From Argopecten irradians (taxonomy: Eukaryota > Mollusca > Bivalvia > Pectinida > Pectinidae): a stretch of DNA of 64,000 bases. The stretch spans positions 35,875,262 through 35,939,261 of the forward strand of contig NC_091144.1 of the NCBI RefSeq assembly GCF_041381155.1, read 5' to 3'. How positions within the stretch are numbered: position 1 is the first letter of the stretch; each line of letters starts with the position of its first letter. The translations under genes and the position numbers were made by a program. Under the pieces are notes generated by a model that made no database searches, was not told where the DNA came from, and saw only the letters and a list, made by a program, of their open reading frames with translations. Below are positions 48,401 through 58,385 of the stretch, one piece after another.

Positions 48401-49956
48401 CAAGATTACACAAAGTATTGTGTTTCTTCAGTAATGTGATCAAAGCCTGATGGATATTTTTTTATTGAAATAGTGATAAAGTTCATTTGTTTAAATATCA
48501 ATCTGATGCATTTTCACCTTGTTGACAACCCCTATTCTTGTTTTTTAATTGATAACATATCCAATCCTAACTGATCAACATATCCGCCAGATTGTAGTTA
48601 TATTTACTTACCTCCATGTAGCGTTCTCCAATATCGAAGTTATTGTTTAAGACATCTTTGATCAGAGCTGTTGATAAATGAAGACAAAATATATATGTAA
48701 TGAATCATAATTACCTTTTATTGTTGATAAATCTCATATGCTATTGAATATGTAGAGGATCTTACATGAATGACTATGTAATATGAAGTTTATTAAACAA
48801 GTTTAATACTTTTATATCAAATTATTTAACGAGTTTAACAAATTGCATTTCACATAGTCAAGAGTATAAGATTCATTCATCACAAAACCAATTGTTATGG
48901 AAATATAGATGAAAATTTCAATATCGTTATTATATATGAGTGGTGAAATGAGGCTCAGATTTGACGTTGCCGTCTACCGAGACAATCGTGAGACGTCATA
49001 TTTTGATAATGCGTCATTCTTACCTCTGACATCACAATAGTGGTATTACACATGTGTCTTACGATATTTACGTCGTGGCTGAACGGTTCAGTTATGTGAT
49101 ATATTACATTTATAAAATATTGAAAGTATAAATGTATAACTGGCGAATAAATGAATAACACGTGCTATGTTCAGTTCATTCATAATTTTCCAGAATATAA
49201 ACCTCTATGTTAACGAAAAGATATACATTTATATAACGATCTGGGTTTTTTCAGTTCATAAGTAGATCCACTAGATATCAAAATGTTAATTTCTATTGCT
49301 CAACATATCCATTTCATCAATCAATATTAGAAATTATTAATAAATAAGATTTCTTAGTAAATGTAAAAAAAATATTTTTGCACTCTTCATTTTGTCACAT
49401 CAACAGCAAATATTGCATTTGTGTGAATTGGCATCTAGATGGTGACATTTCATATATACATGACAAAGTGGCAAACAAGTAAAGCATATTGAACATGACA
49501 GAGTGTTATAATTATCAAAAAAGGGACACAATGTAAAATAAAGAAAAGCATGAGTGGACTTGAAAACAACTCTGCCTGCTACTATGACATTAAACGTTGA
49601 ACAATTCATTTCTGTTATAAAATCATACTTTTGTCAGAAACCATAATTATAAAAAAAATAACTGTAAGCACAATTCGTTGACGATACTTACTAAAGGGGA
49701 AATCGTTTGGTTGTACAGTGTTGATAAAACTTCTCGTGAAGGCGAATAGCAATCCTAGGCCATCGTCAGAGTAAGAATTAACCGTTTTATAGGATATTCC
49801 CGATGGTGGTGTCCCCCACGTAACGGTTCCGTTCCCCCAGGCTGTGTTACCGTAGCTATCTGTTATGATTCCGGCCCTCACTACTCCGACCCCCGCGGCC
49901 GACACCAGGACGAGAAGACACCCTAGCCATATCCCGTCCAATCTAACCGCCGCCAT
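33474..49956 (-). CDS. Prominin (CD133 family) pentaspan membrane glycoprotein (complete, 24 exons, 840 aa)
   Basis: Exons, 5' to 3': 49956-49692, 48667-48612, 47889-47758, 47291-47218, 46760-46640, 46273-46207, 45175-45092, 44497-44289, 43906-43832, 43441-43378, 41629-41553, 41175-41102, 40519-40367, 39944-39821, 39657-39616, 39166-39075, 38226-38142, 37094-36942, 35963-35877, 35363-35289, 35114-35061, 34438-34289, 34056-33967, 33593-33474. Phases agree and the sum is 2,523 nt. Prominins bind cholesterol and shape plasma-membrane protrusions such as microvilli and photoreceptor discs. Seen: signal peptide (1-28), membrane segments at about 112-131, 163-184, 437-459, 486-507 and 804-826, two large extracellular loops, a cysteine-dense first cytoplasmic loop (nine Cys in residues 132-145), a second conserved PTERGC block after TM3, and a short acidic tail EDEGYDE. 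Human PROM1 is 865 aa with the same topology. Oddities: the exon ending at 36,942 uses a weak donor (GTTTTG), the exon ending at 38,142 has a duplicated donor, and the TAA stop overlaps a GTAAGT, so a longer tail is possible. I cannot decide between paralogues. Confidence 0.95.
34690..35010. repeat. MITE with TACTCCAGG-type ends, in prominin intron 21
   Basis: 'atcctcgatactctagg' and 'atatccacccctgga' on the left are answered by inverted 'tgggtggatatgacg' and 'cctggagtatagatgatg' on the right. A compact relative lies at 44,655-44,720 in intron 7. Confidence 0.5.
35600..35780. repeat. Dispersed repeat shared with 42,749-43,252
   Basis: 'gccaaaaatcatt', 'gaataacatattaaaa', 'agctcatcttgattcg' and 'acggcacatataacttta' follow in the same order as at 43,080-43,252. 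It lies in prominin intron 19. Confidence 0.65.
36258..36607 (+). repeat. GATGCTCCACC MITE, complete (prominin intron 18)
   Basis: 350-bp element from AAGATGCTCCACC to GGTGGAGCATCTT, flanked by TA on both sides. Confidence 0.8.
37605..37680. repeat. Fragment of the GCATTGATGTCAC repeat
   Basis: 'taagcattgatgtcaca' followed by 'gagtataaaaaaatttgttt', as in longer copies at 45,515-45,830 and 58,650-58,990. Confidence 0.5.
37711..37935 (-). repeat. tRNA-type SINE in prominin intron 17
   Basis: On the minus strand, 'ggtctcgatttcaaatccc' resembles a pol III B box. Downstream lies 'ccctggctgttgataagacg', the 3' tail motif also present in the AAAC-tailed family at 55,378-55,490 and 60,160-60,502. 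The A box is weak. Confidence 0.55.
38115..38158 (-). repeat. 22-bp tandem duplication spanning a prominin splice donor
   Basis: Two perfect 22-bp copies at 38,115-38,136 and 38,137-38,158, with a diverged third to the left. Each perfect copy carries the same donor (CTCACAG|GTAAGC on the minus strand). The exon ends in frame at the first donor. The second would add 22 nt and shift the frame. Confidence 0.9.
38673..39043 (-). repeat. GATGCTCCACC MITE, complete (prominin intron 16)
   Basis: Reverse-oriented 371-bp copy flanked by TA. It ends 31 bp from the exon ending at 39,075, so it occupies the donor-proximal part of the intron. Confidence 0.75.
40085..40270. repeat. Relic of a dispersed element with 'ccaactgaaagacgttcaat'
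   Basis: 'gtatggatgccaactgaaag' recurs inverted at about 57,725-57,750 ('ctttcagttggcatccatag'). Overlaps open frames antisense to prominin, which are by-products. Confidence 0.45.
40900..41069. repeat. CRE-bearing MITE, complete (prominin intron 12)
   Basis: Both terminal repeats are present ('attacagagttagctccctt' and 'cagattactctgtaacatgc'), with AACGTCA and TGACGTCA blocks. It begins 32 bp past the donor of the exon ending at 41,102. Confidence 0.75.
42058..42414 (-). repeat. GATGCTCCACC MITE, complete (prominin intron 10)
   Basis: 357-bp reverse-oriented copy, AAGATGCTCCACC to GGTGGAGCATCTT, flanked by TA on both sides. Confidence 0.8.
42749..43252. repeat. About 500-bp element with AAAGTTATATGTGCCG ends
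   Basis: Left 'aaagttatatgtgccgtaa' and right 'acggcacatataacttt' are inverted ends. The right third is repeated at 35,600-35,780. No coding capacity. Confidence 0.55.
44655..44720. repeat. Compact relative of the 34,690 MITE
   Basis: 'aatactccagaggttatta' and the inverted 'taactcctggagtatcgagg' form a 60-bp hairpin in prominin intron 7. Confidence 0.5.
45292..45423. repeat. 30-bp tandem repeat, about four copies (prominin intron 6)
   Basis: 'tgatgtgatataccatatat' repeats every 30 bp with almost no differences between the middle copies, so the array is young. Confidence 0.9.
45515..45830. repeat. Dispersed GCATTGGTGTCAC element with internal inverted repeat
   Basis: Contains 'aattttgtttgcaaactgtg' answered by 'gtttgcaaacaaaatt', and a right part with 'cagtacgcaacgtgacgtc'. 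It is collinear with 58,650-58,990. Prominin intron 6. Confidence 0.65.
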
Positions 49957-52527
49957 GTTGTTAATTAATCAAAGTATACAAGATTAAACATATTTCACAG
50001 GTTTTTGTAATGAAAGAACACTTCACTTTCCCGAAGGAATATCTCACTCTTTGATATAAATACAATTTGAAATCACAGACGCAATAGGAATCTATACTCC
50101 AATGTGTTCGATGTGAATATTCAAGACACAATCCAAGCACATAACTGTTTCACATGTTGCATTGCTCTTCCAATACTTGGTAATAAGTCCATTTGTAATA
50201 TGTTTATCAATCTGTTATATCAATAAATGATAAACATTCCCATAGTCGTGGACAGTTAAGGTCACTAGAAAAACAGGTAAATATATCGAGGCATCAGAAG
50301 GGAAAACACATTAATAAATTAATGGACGAACTGAAATGAACATATAGACTTTGAAATATTATAATTCTTGATTGTTGACCGATACCCCATTCATCCTTAG
50401 GTTAAATCGGCTTTACACGGTAGATCATGTAAAATTAGGTTAGTCTTTACACAAACAGTAAATAGTCGGTGTAAACTAATCCGGATTAGTTTGCCTCTAT
50501 TGTAAGAGTTAAATACATGTCATGGTCTTTGATCGCTTCGTCTGTGTTGAACTTTATTTAATTTGAAGTCGTGTTGTATGGATGATAGTTACTTTTTTAT
50601 TATACTAAATTGAAATAAGGATTCACAAAGAAAGTATGTTGAAGATCAAATTGAGTAAAATGGTGGTAGTGACACGGTAATGCTTATCTTTGAGTTCGTC
50701 ACATAATGTACAATGGAGTGTGTTCATAACAAACTAAATAATCATTTCATACATATGGGGTATCAAGCAATCTTTCATGTTATTTGCAATTTTAGGAAAC
50801 GAGTATTCCCAGAAAATGTAATAGTGCACCCAATCAACTGTAAATTCAAGTGACCTTCATGACTTAATGGATAAGTCGACAAAGAATACATTCCTGGAGG
50901 AGACTACATATGTGTAGACAACTTTCCTTTTCGACGACAGCAATAAACTTTGGACTAAAGACTTCTCTTTATATTTAAAAGGTACACTACGTGTCACGGT
51001 GAAGCTAAAAGAGTTCAGCTAATTCCCCAACCGTGTCACATTATTTGCTTTTGCTAATATTTTATTTCCATTTGTAATGGCTTTACGGCTTGTTATGATT
51101 TGAGTGTGTACAGTGCCGGATATAACCTTTCAGTATGGCTATTTGATATTTTGGTTTTCCTGCTTTGTCGAAAGATGTTCTCCCTTGTCATTAGGTAAGC
51201 TTTATGTGAACCATGTATAGAAATCTTTTAACAATTAACATATCCTCTAGGTTAGTTTCGTATTCGAATGTAGTATTTCGTAACAAAACGTCATAACAAA
51301 AAGCCTTTGTCTTTCTAGATGTCAACTTGTGATGTACGCGGAATCAAGATAACCGTGTGTATTACTCTAGACCCGTGTGAAAACTTATAATACCCATGCC
51401 CACACAAGACAAAGGCTATTGTTTTGGTGGCTGCGAAATCGTATTTCCGTAATATGATAGACCTTATTATTTGTTCCTCAGTTAATAATAAATTACAATT
51501 AAAAATATAAATATGAATAAATAAATATGAACAAAATAATATGTATTTAATCGGCAGAGTAACGTTATCTTATATTTTTTATATATTATTTACGTTGCTA
51601 TTTTCGCGACAATGCCGTCAATGATTGTCATATAATAAATGTATTTGTATATACTATATCAGTAGTTTGAAACGAATCGCACTTTGAGTTAAATATCAAT
51701 GATAGCGTGATTTCGATAAAATAGTATTTTTCATTGATAATAGTTTTATGACATAAATACAAAATTATGAAATGGTTTTGGTAAAATCAAACTATATGCA
51801 TTCAGTATACTGTCATCAATCAGAAAGCGTTGCAAGACGCAAGTCTTTTGTTTCATTACTCGACGTTGATATCAAAGAGTCTACAAAAGTTTGTTTGGTC
51901 AAAACAACTGATAATGTCAAAATAATGATTGGGATTTGTGAAAGACCTGAAAATGAGTGTCCAATCCCATTATTGGCATTTAACAAATAAATTAGAATGA
52001 AAATAAAATAAAGTTTAAACGTAATTATTTTGTTCCGGCACCTTCTTCTTCCGTTTGACATATCTTTGCCATTGTTTAAATTTGGACTCACTAAACTTTG
52101 AAATAATTGCGACTTATAGATAATGAAGTTTGTGAACTCAGGAAACGATATTTCTTATTGTGGCAGAGCATATTGTCATGTTATGTTTATATTTCCGGAA
52201 AAATAATAGTGATGATTGAATTTTACAGTCGGGTCGATTTTCCTACCTATCTTTATTGATAATACAAACGATCTTATGGTATCGGTAATCCAAGTCTAGA
52301 TAGAAATCCAATATACTCAAACTTAAAAAGTGAGGGTAGGGATACCCATGATTGATAACCGTTAGACGATTTATGATGCTTTCGTAATTTTATCTAATGT
52401 CTACAAATGATGATTTTCAAAAATCTTTCCATGGAAAACCAAAAAATTTTCTAATAAATACAGTACTTTTCATAGAGTGGTATTACAGTTAACTTCTAAA
52501 TTGACCATTGCAACAATAAGATTTGAT
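49957..52527. other. Intergenic region between prominin (minus) and the cytokine candidate (plus)
   Basis: The two genes are divergent, so both promoters must lie here. I see no clear TATA box. Open frames at 51,772-51,990 and, antisense, 51,816-52,091 show no recognised domain. Otherwise AT-rich unique sequence. Confidence 0.5.
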
Positions 52528-55011
52528 ATGGCTGTTCTACGTAAGTAACGATAATGCAATATACTCAACACTATTCGTTGGCTATATTTTTTTTAAATAC
52601 ACAACAAGTACTAAGTTAACGTAGGAGGAAAGATTCTTACGTCTTCGTTCATGATTATAAGACTGTAGATATAAAATTAATCTTTGTCGCACAAAACTTT
52701 CAAAGGGGGGCTTCATACTGGATTAGTTTTTGTCTTACAAAGCTTTCAAAGATGTGCTTTAGTGTGGTGGCTGATTTGTACCATTTTCGCTTTTTATATT
52801 GTTGGAAAAACGCAAAAATGCGAAAATCCAATGTTACCTTTTCGCTTTTTATATTGAATTAATTTTTGTCGTACAAAACTTTCAAAGATGGTATTTAGAT
52901 AGTAAATTAATCATTGTCTCATGAAACATGAATATCTAAGACCGGCTTTAGATATTGAATAAATCTTTTTCTGAGAAAAGTTTCAAAGACGGGGTTAAGA
53001 TATAAATTATAATTAATATTTGTCGTACAAAACTTGACCTGCAGGGCTCTTTACCTTCATCGCTTTGGTTGCGTATGTGACTTCCACCTTGCCATGTGTA
53101 GTTCGCCTGACAGAGACCGTTAGGATTGACACTTCTTGCTCCTGTAATAGAGAGGGTTACAGATCCCCTCCGACCTGTTCTATCGACTCCCTGAATTGGA
53201 AAATAAGAAACGCCGAAAGACAACTCACACACGCAATCGACGCATTTGTAAGTTTTGAAATGGTTTTTCTTCTACGACAATGTTTATGTATAAAAAATAT
53301 TTTGCTTATGAATCCCAAAAACTAAATTTATTGAATAAAATAATAAGATGAAAGAAATGCTCTAAAATGCGACCATAAATTGTTCGAAAGAAAACTAACG
53401 CACGCAATCGATGATGTTGTAAGCTTTTTTTCGGCAACGAGTTTATTGAGCAGAATTTCTTTTGAATCCCGTAAAATTATTCGTTAAAAATGGCAAGATG
53501 AAAGAAATACTTTCAAAAGGCAATAAGAAATTGTCAGAAATTGATCCTACACTTTTAACTTTTCAGTTAACCCCAATTGCCGGTCAATTGGACTGTTCTG
53601 GTCAGCATAGACTAGCTCTGGTGTCCAGTGACACTTCCGATCTGGTAAGTTATTCATCTTCACGGAATTTGTTTTTGTTTGAAAAAGTTTTTTGATTCAT
53701 AACATCTTTTCATACTATTGGAAAATACATTTCTGCACTCTCCAGCTAATATTATGTACGTATTTTGAGGGAATACATCGTAAGGAATAAAAGTTCGGTA
53801 TTAGGAAAGTATGACTATAGAACATTGAGTAGTAAAAAGATATACACACTTTTATTATAGAAAATATTAATTGAAAATCATTACGAAGTCATTTTGAGTA
53901 AGAGATTCTTCGACATGTAGGTTGATGTTATAAAAAAATCCAATTTTTTTGTTAATTTCGTATGAGTTTTTATGAAACTCATCTCAAAGTTTTGATTCTT
54001 GCTCGCCAATGTTCGCAAAACAAAAACGTCTTAGACTTGTTTCATAAAATCTCATACGAAATGAACGTTTATTTAGGACCCTACAAATAGTTTATGGGTA
54101 ACACATGGTATGTTACCTGACTAACTATATAAATGTTAATGAAGTAATTTCGCCTATTGACCGGTCAATAGTTTTACTGTTGACCGGGGCGGAACGTTTG
54201 CATGCGTTTATTGTTGACCTCATAATTAATTGTTGACGTCATAATCACCGGCGCCTGAGACTATATGAATGAGATTAGATACAGGTGTAATGAGCTCAAT
54301 AGCTGAGCACAAAAAAAAAAAAAATCAGCGGCGCTCCAGATCGCCCCAAATACCGGTATTCTTTCGGTGAAAGTCTTTCTCACCAGAAGCTCAGTGATTA
54401 GTTTAAGATTTCGGTTCAGGTAACAAAACAGTTGTTTCATGCCTTTTCAGTCAACAGTCAAACCTCTTTCCCGAGGTGTTGGGACCAAACCGATGAACTG
54501 TTTTCCGGGTTCATCGGGTTAGTCCCAACACCTCAGAAAAAGAGTTTTGACTGCTGATTGAAAAGGCATGAAACAACTGTATACTATTTTATACCTTATT
54601 TTAGTTTCACTGTCTGTGTATTCTGCTAATTTGTTAAAGAGTAAAAAATACAATAATTTGCGAGTGTTATTTTCAAATTAACATTTTGTCTATTTTCAGA
54701 TATCGTCTCTCCAAAATGGAATACAGATGCTGACACAGGTTGCTTTGAACATATCGCTCAGCAACTGCTCTTCTACCGGTCAGTGCTCCTCTGCTGTCCA
54801 TCAGACGCTTGGTGACGTCATATGTGAGATGAAGCGCATGCTCATGTTCGTCGATTATGACGTCAATATTTTTAGCGCAACGATGACTCATGCTTTGATG
54901 GAGGACAGGACAGATCGCGGGTTATTCACGTGCGCTAGTCTTGAGACAGGTCGCGAAGTCCTTAGATTTTTGGAAATGGACATAAACCGAATTTTTAGAG
55001 AATTACAGTGA
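52528..55011 (+). CDS. Candidate long-chain helical cytokine, secreted (complete, 4 coding exons, 201 aa)
   Basis: Exons 52528-52540, 53045-53247, 53567-53644 and 54700-55011, all GT/AG. Intron phases are 1, 0, 0, with TGA at 55,009-55,011. Residues 1-21 make a strong signal peptide (MAVLRLFTFIALVAY...). The mature part is about 180 aa with Cys at 36, 38, 49, 82, 121, 127, 140 and 176, and sequons NIS (115) and NCS (120). Four helix-prone stretches are visible: about 49-80, 94-118, 128-152 and 174-200, the last ending LRFLEMDINRIFREL. In vertebrate long-chain class I cytokines the first intron is phase 1 after a tiny signal-peptide exon (13 nt in EPO) and later introns are phase 0 (from memory). 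Length, topology and exon plan fit; no sequence motif names a family. If right, it would act extracellularly on a gp130/Domeless-like receptor and JAK/STAT, which is inference. The exon-2 acceptor has a weak pyrimidine tract. The gene model is firmer than the family call. Confidence 0.75.
52676..53040 (+). repeat. About 50-bp degenerate tandem repeat filling intron 1 of the cytokine candidate
   Basis: Units built on 'ttgtcgtacaaaactttcaa' recur at about 52,676, 52,722, 52,855, 52,904, 52,953 and 53,003. A different AT-rich insert lies at about 52,770-52,850. The last unit runs into the splice acceptor of exon 2. Confidence 0.75.
53956..54066. repeat. Short foldback element (cytokine candidate intron 3)
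   Basis: 'atttcgtatgagtttttatg' is answered by 'cataaaatctcatacgaaat' about 60 bp later. Confidence 0.6.
54428..54580. repeat. Near-perfect 153-bp hairpin element (cytokine candidate intron 3)
   Basis: Arms of about 70 bp, from 'acagttgtttcatgcctttt' to 'aaaaggcatgaaacaactgt', meet at a loop of only about 10 bases near 54,503. A transcript of this intron would fold into a long double strand. Confidence 0.85.
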
Positions 55012-55215
55012 ATCTATGTGAACGTCGACAAGTTAAATGTTGAAGGTGTTGAGAGCAGAGAATACGGGGCTTCATGGTTCCTTTGAAAACATAATTCAAC
55101 AAGAGATCGTCAACAACTTTAAATAGTATAAATTATTATATTAGCTTTACTCTGTCTTTTGCATGGGTACACTATTTTATGTTTTGTAACTCTTTTTCTT
55201 TTATTGTATAAAAAC

Positions 55216-55221
55216 AATAAA
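55216..55221 (+). promoter_or_regulatory. Polyadenylation signal AATAAA
   Basis: Consensus hexamer 205 bp after the stop of the cytokine candidate, on its strand. Confidence 0.6.
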
Positions 55222-55377
55222 CATCTAGTTATATTACGTGTTTCTTTCCTTTCTAACAATTTGTTAAATATGACAATTTATCTGTTTTATGACATATAAA
55301 GAATTGTTAAATATGACCATTTATCATAACACATATATATAATTGATATTATTAGATAGGTATAAATAGGTAAAGAG

Positions 55378-55490
55378 TCTCATAAAACGCGCACCTCGCA
55401 CTTCACTCACGCTAAACACAGCATGCATTGGAGGCCGTCCTTACATAACCCTGGCTGTTAATAGGACGTTAATTTATCAAACAAACAAAG
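55378..55490 (+). repeat. AAAC-tailed SINE-like family, tail fragment
   Basis: Contains 'ggaggccgtccttacataac', 'ctggctgttaataggacg' and the tail 'atcaaacaaacaaa'. It is inverted with respect to the copy starting at about 55,650, so the two face each other. Confidence 0.65.
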
Positions 55491-55649
55491 TCGATGGCCT
55501 AAAACAACAACTCTTTCCTTTGCTCAATATAAAGGAATCTCGAAAGAAGGATGAAGTACTAGATTAAGACTAAGAGGCAAACAAGCGAGATATAATTCGG
55601 GGTATATATGGAACTTGAACAACATCAGCAGGGTTACCGAGCTCAGATT

Positions 55650-56180
55650 GTAAGGTCAGTCTCTTTGTTTGTTTGATTAATTAACGTCTGGACTAGTCCT
55701 ATTAACAGCTATGGTCATGTAAGGACGGCCTCCCATGTATGCTGTGTGTTGCGTGTATGTTATGCGAGGTGCATGTTTTAGGAGACTGCGGCATATTCAT
55801 GAAATGTCTTCTTGTATAGTGGAACTGTTGCCCTTTTTATATTGTTTTATCATTGAAGCATGCCGCCGAATGCACCAAGCAACACATCCCAGCCGGTCAC
55901 ATTATACTGACAACGGGCGAACCAGTCGTCCCACTCCCTATATGCTGAGCGGTATGCAGGAGCAGAAACTGCCACTTTTATAGACTTTGGTGTGTCTCGG
56001 CCAGGGGATAGAACCCAGAGCCTTCCTCACACGGGCGAACGCTCAACTCAAGGCCAAAAGTAAGGCGGTGCCAAGGGAGGCATTAGGAAACATAAAGTCA
56101 GTTAGGAAGAAGAGAAAAGAAAATATCCTAAATTAAGTCGTCTTTTACGATTATATAATAGGTGCAGCAAGTAAAATTCT
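55650..56180 (-). repeat. AAAC-tailed SINE-like family, long copy
   Basis: The minus-strand 3' end is the AAAC tail ('gtttgtttgattaattaac' on plus). The body contains 'cggtcacattatactgacaa', 'ccacttttatagact' and 'gatagaacccagagcc', the last resembling a pol III B box. The same body is found at 60,160-60,502 (inverted) and in part at 18,455-18,790. Confidence 0.65.
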
Positions 56181-56875
56181 AATAAGAACAGTATTTGTGT
56201 ATGGTTTAAAGAAATAAAAAATAAACAAGACAGATGAGGTAATGGCAGACACATTCCATTATACAAACTCTCCACGAAAAAAACTTTGATAATATAAGCA
56301 TAAGCTCATAAAACAAGGCAAAATCATGGAATGGAGTAGAAAAGATATGCAATGATCAAAAAGACATTACCGTTCATTGGGAATATATTGGGGAGGAAGA
56401 GTAACCAGTACTTGGCAGTGTTGTCATGATTTGTTAGAAGGCAAAAGACGAGAGAGAAAAGTTTTCCAACGAAAAGATAGCAACTTATTGCGACGTGCAT
56501 CTGAGAAAGACAGAACAGCAGGATAGAGCACGAGGAATTAATAAATGACAGTTGCATTGAACAGTGAAACATAGAAAAAAAGCTTTCAGACTTTATATCA
56601 TATATGGCAAACAAAGCTGTTAACGAAAATTCACAGAATAATCCATCTTTGAGTGACATTATAGCTGTTGAATGTTTATCAAGCCAAACATATCACATTT
56701 AACAGAAACCAACTTTCTTTGATCAAATAACATCTACATGACAAGTAGACCTTCTTGTCGTCTGGGATTGTGTTCGAAATTGTTTCTGAATGATCTATTC
56801 TGAATGAGACTTCAAATTTTATGTGTGAAACTAGAGAGTCCAAGAAAGATAGAGCTTCTACAGGCAACTCCTAAT
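56181..56875. other. Spacer with unassigned open frames
   Basis: The 111-codon minus-strand frame at 56,324-56,659 is hydrophobic and cysteine-rich but shows no family signature or splice context. I regard it as non-coding or as flank of the gag fossil that follows. Confidence 0.4.
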
Positions 56876-57365
56876 AGTTCAGCCGCAGGTCAAAGATAAC
56901 AACAGGATTTTAGAAGGTGCCAGAGGACCTAAGCTTCCATCTTTCGAAGAGAGAAAGGACAACATAGATGCCTATATAGAGAGGTTTGTCAGATATGCGT
57001 CAGCACAGGGTTGACCTCATGAGCAGTGGGGAGCTAACCTCGGAGCATTACCTAAGGGACGACCTTTAGATGATTTCACTCGCTTGTCAGTAGGGGATTC
57101 GTTGAACTTTGACACTCTCAAGAAAGCGTTTTTAAAGTGATTTGAGAAGACGGAAGAGGGATTTCGGAAAAGTTTTAGATGAGAAAGAACGGATCCCGGT
57201 GAGACGTTTGGTCATTTTATGACGAGGCTAGATGGTTATTTGAAAAAGTGGGTTGAGATGACAAACATGCAGACGTCATTCGACGGATTGAAAGATTTGA
57301 TTGTGAGGGACCAGTTTCTGCATTGCTGCGACAAAGAGCTGGCATAGAAGAACATATGCTTATCA
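56876..57365 (+). mobile_element. Fossil Ty3/gypsy-type gag fragment
   Basis: The translated sequence shows gag-like blocks (for example LPSFEERKDNIDAYIERF and later FGHFMTRLDGYLKKWVEM), typical of the capsid region of invertebrate Ty3/gypsy elements. It is clearly broken, with several breaks. No pol region or LTRs were recognised around it, so it is an old isolated fragment. Confidence 0.65.
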
Positions 57366-57465
57366 CGTATTAACGCATAGCTAATGTACGGATTTCTCCT
57401 CTAAACGTATAAAACGTACTGTATTCGTGGGGTTCACTAAACAAAACCGCGAGAAAATTACGTCA

Positions 57466-57800
57466 TTCAAATATATTTACATTCTCAGTGCAGTCCCACT
57501 ATGTAACCTTACCAAACGCAGTGGGCAGTTATAGACAAAGAACTTCAAGCACTTATCATGACGCCATTGTCATTGTGACATCACAATTGCCGTGCCAGCG
57601 ATCACGAAAGACGGCTGTTCAAATGGCTGTTCCATCCTGATAACGAATGATTAATTCATTAAAGATGCAAAATTCCTTGGGATTACATCATAAAGTTGTA
57701 ACCAAATGTAAATAAAAGCATTGAACGTCTTTCAGTTGGCATCCATAGCCAATGCTTGAATGAACGTCACTTTTGACGCGTATTTATACATTAACAGTGA
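57466..57800. repeat. Dispersed repeat 'gtcccactatgtaacc'
   Basis: Shares 'gtcccactatgtaacctta', 'caaacgcagt', 'tcacaattgccgtgc' and 'atgtaaat' blocks in order with 61,640-61,900, and its first part with 60,605-60,680. The right end carries 'cgtctttcagttggcatcca'. Confidence 0.65.
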
Positions 57801-58121
57801 ATGAGATCAAGGCGCTTATTCGGTAAAATACACACCTTCATTTATGTCGTTCCTAAAGATCAAACTCTAATAAATATATAACTGGAACATGGTTGTAACA
57901 TTGCATAGATAGGGGAAAAAAACGACGTCTTTTTTCATGCTCTCCGGAAATAAACACATTTTCCGTCAAATTTGGATAGGCTGTTACATTATTAAATCAT
58001 TTCCAAGGCTGTTCCAACAATGCGTATAGCCTCAAATAAATAATAAATATCTCATTGCGATTACAAGCGTTGTTATGATAAACCTTTCGAAAATGTAAAT
58101 ATAAGAAATAATTGTTATTCT

Positions 58122-58236
58122 TTGTTGTTCACTGGTGTATGAACGTTATTTTTTGACAGATTTTCAACATGATGCGCTGAAGCCTGACATTAACAATATC
58201 TGTCAAAAATGACGTTCATACACCAGAGAACAACAA
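58122..58236. repeat. Short foldback element
   Basis: 'ggtgtatgaacgttattttt' and its inverted partner 'aaaaatgacgttcatacacc' enclose about 50 bp. Confidence 0.75.
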
Positions 58237-58385
58237 TATTTTTTTTCTTAAAACAGACTCGCAATTATGTGAATGTTTGCGAAAACCATGTAGAGTTGGG
58301 CAGTCATGTGAAAATGAGTAGATTTAGCACAGATGTCTGGTGTCTATAGACTGTTATTTGACTTGTGAGGTCCAATAAGTTAAGT

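Noticed and set aside
51175-51195. ATG TTC TCC CTT GTC ATT AG|GTAAGC as first exon of the cytokine candidate
   Set aside because: It looks like a signal-peptide start, but the donor is phase 2 and cannot join in frame to the acceptor at 53,044. The 52,528-52,540 exon is phase 1 and fits.
51772-52091. Overlapping plus- and minus-strand open frames of 72 and 91 codons
   Set aside because: No homology recognised on either strand; overlapping opposite frames in AT-rich DNA are expected by chance.
56324-56659. 111-codon hydrophobic minus-strand open frame
   Set aside because: No family signature, no exon borders, repeat-rich surroundings; composition fits chance translation of AT-rich DNA.
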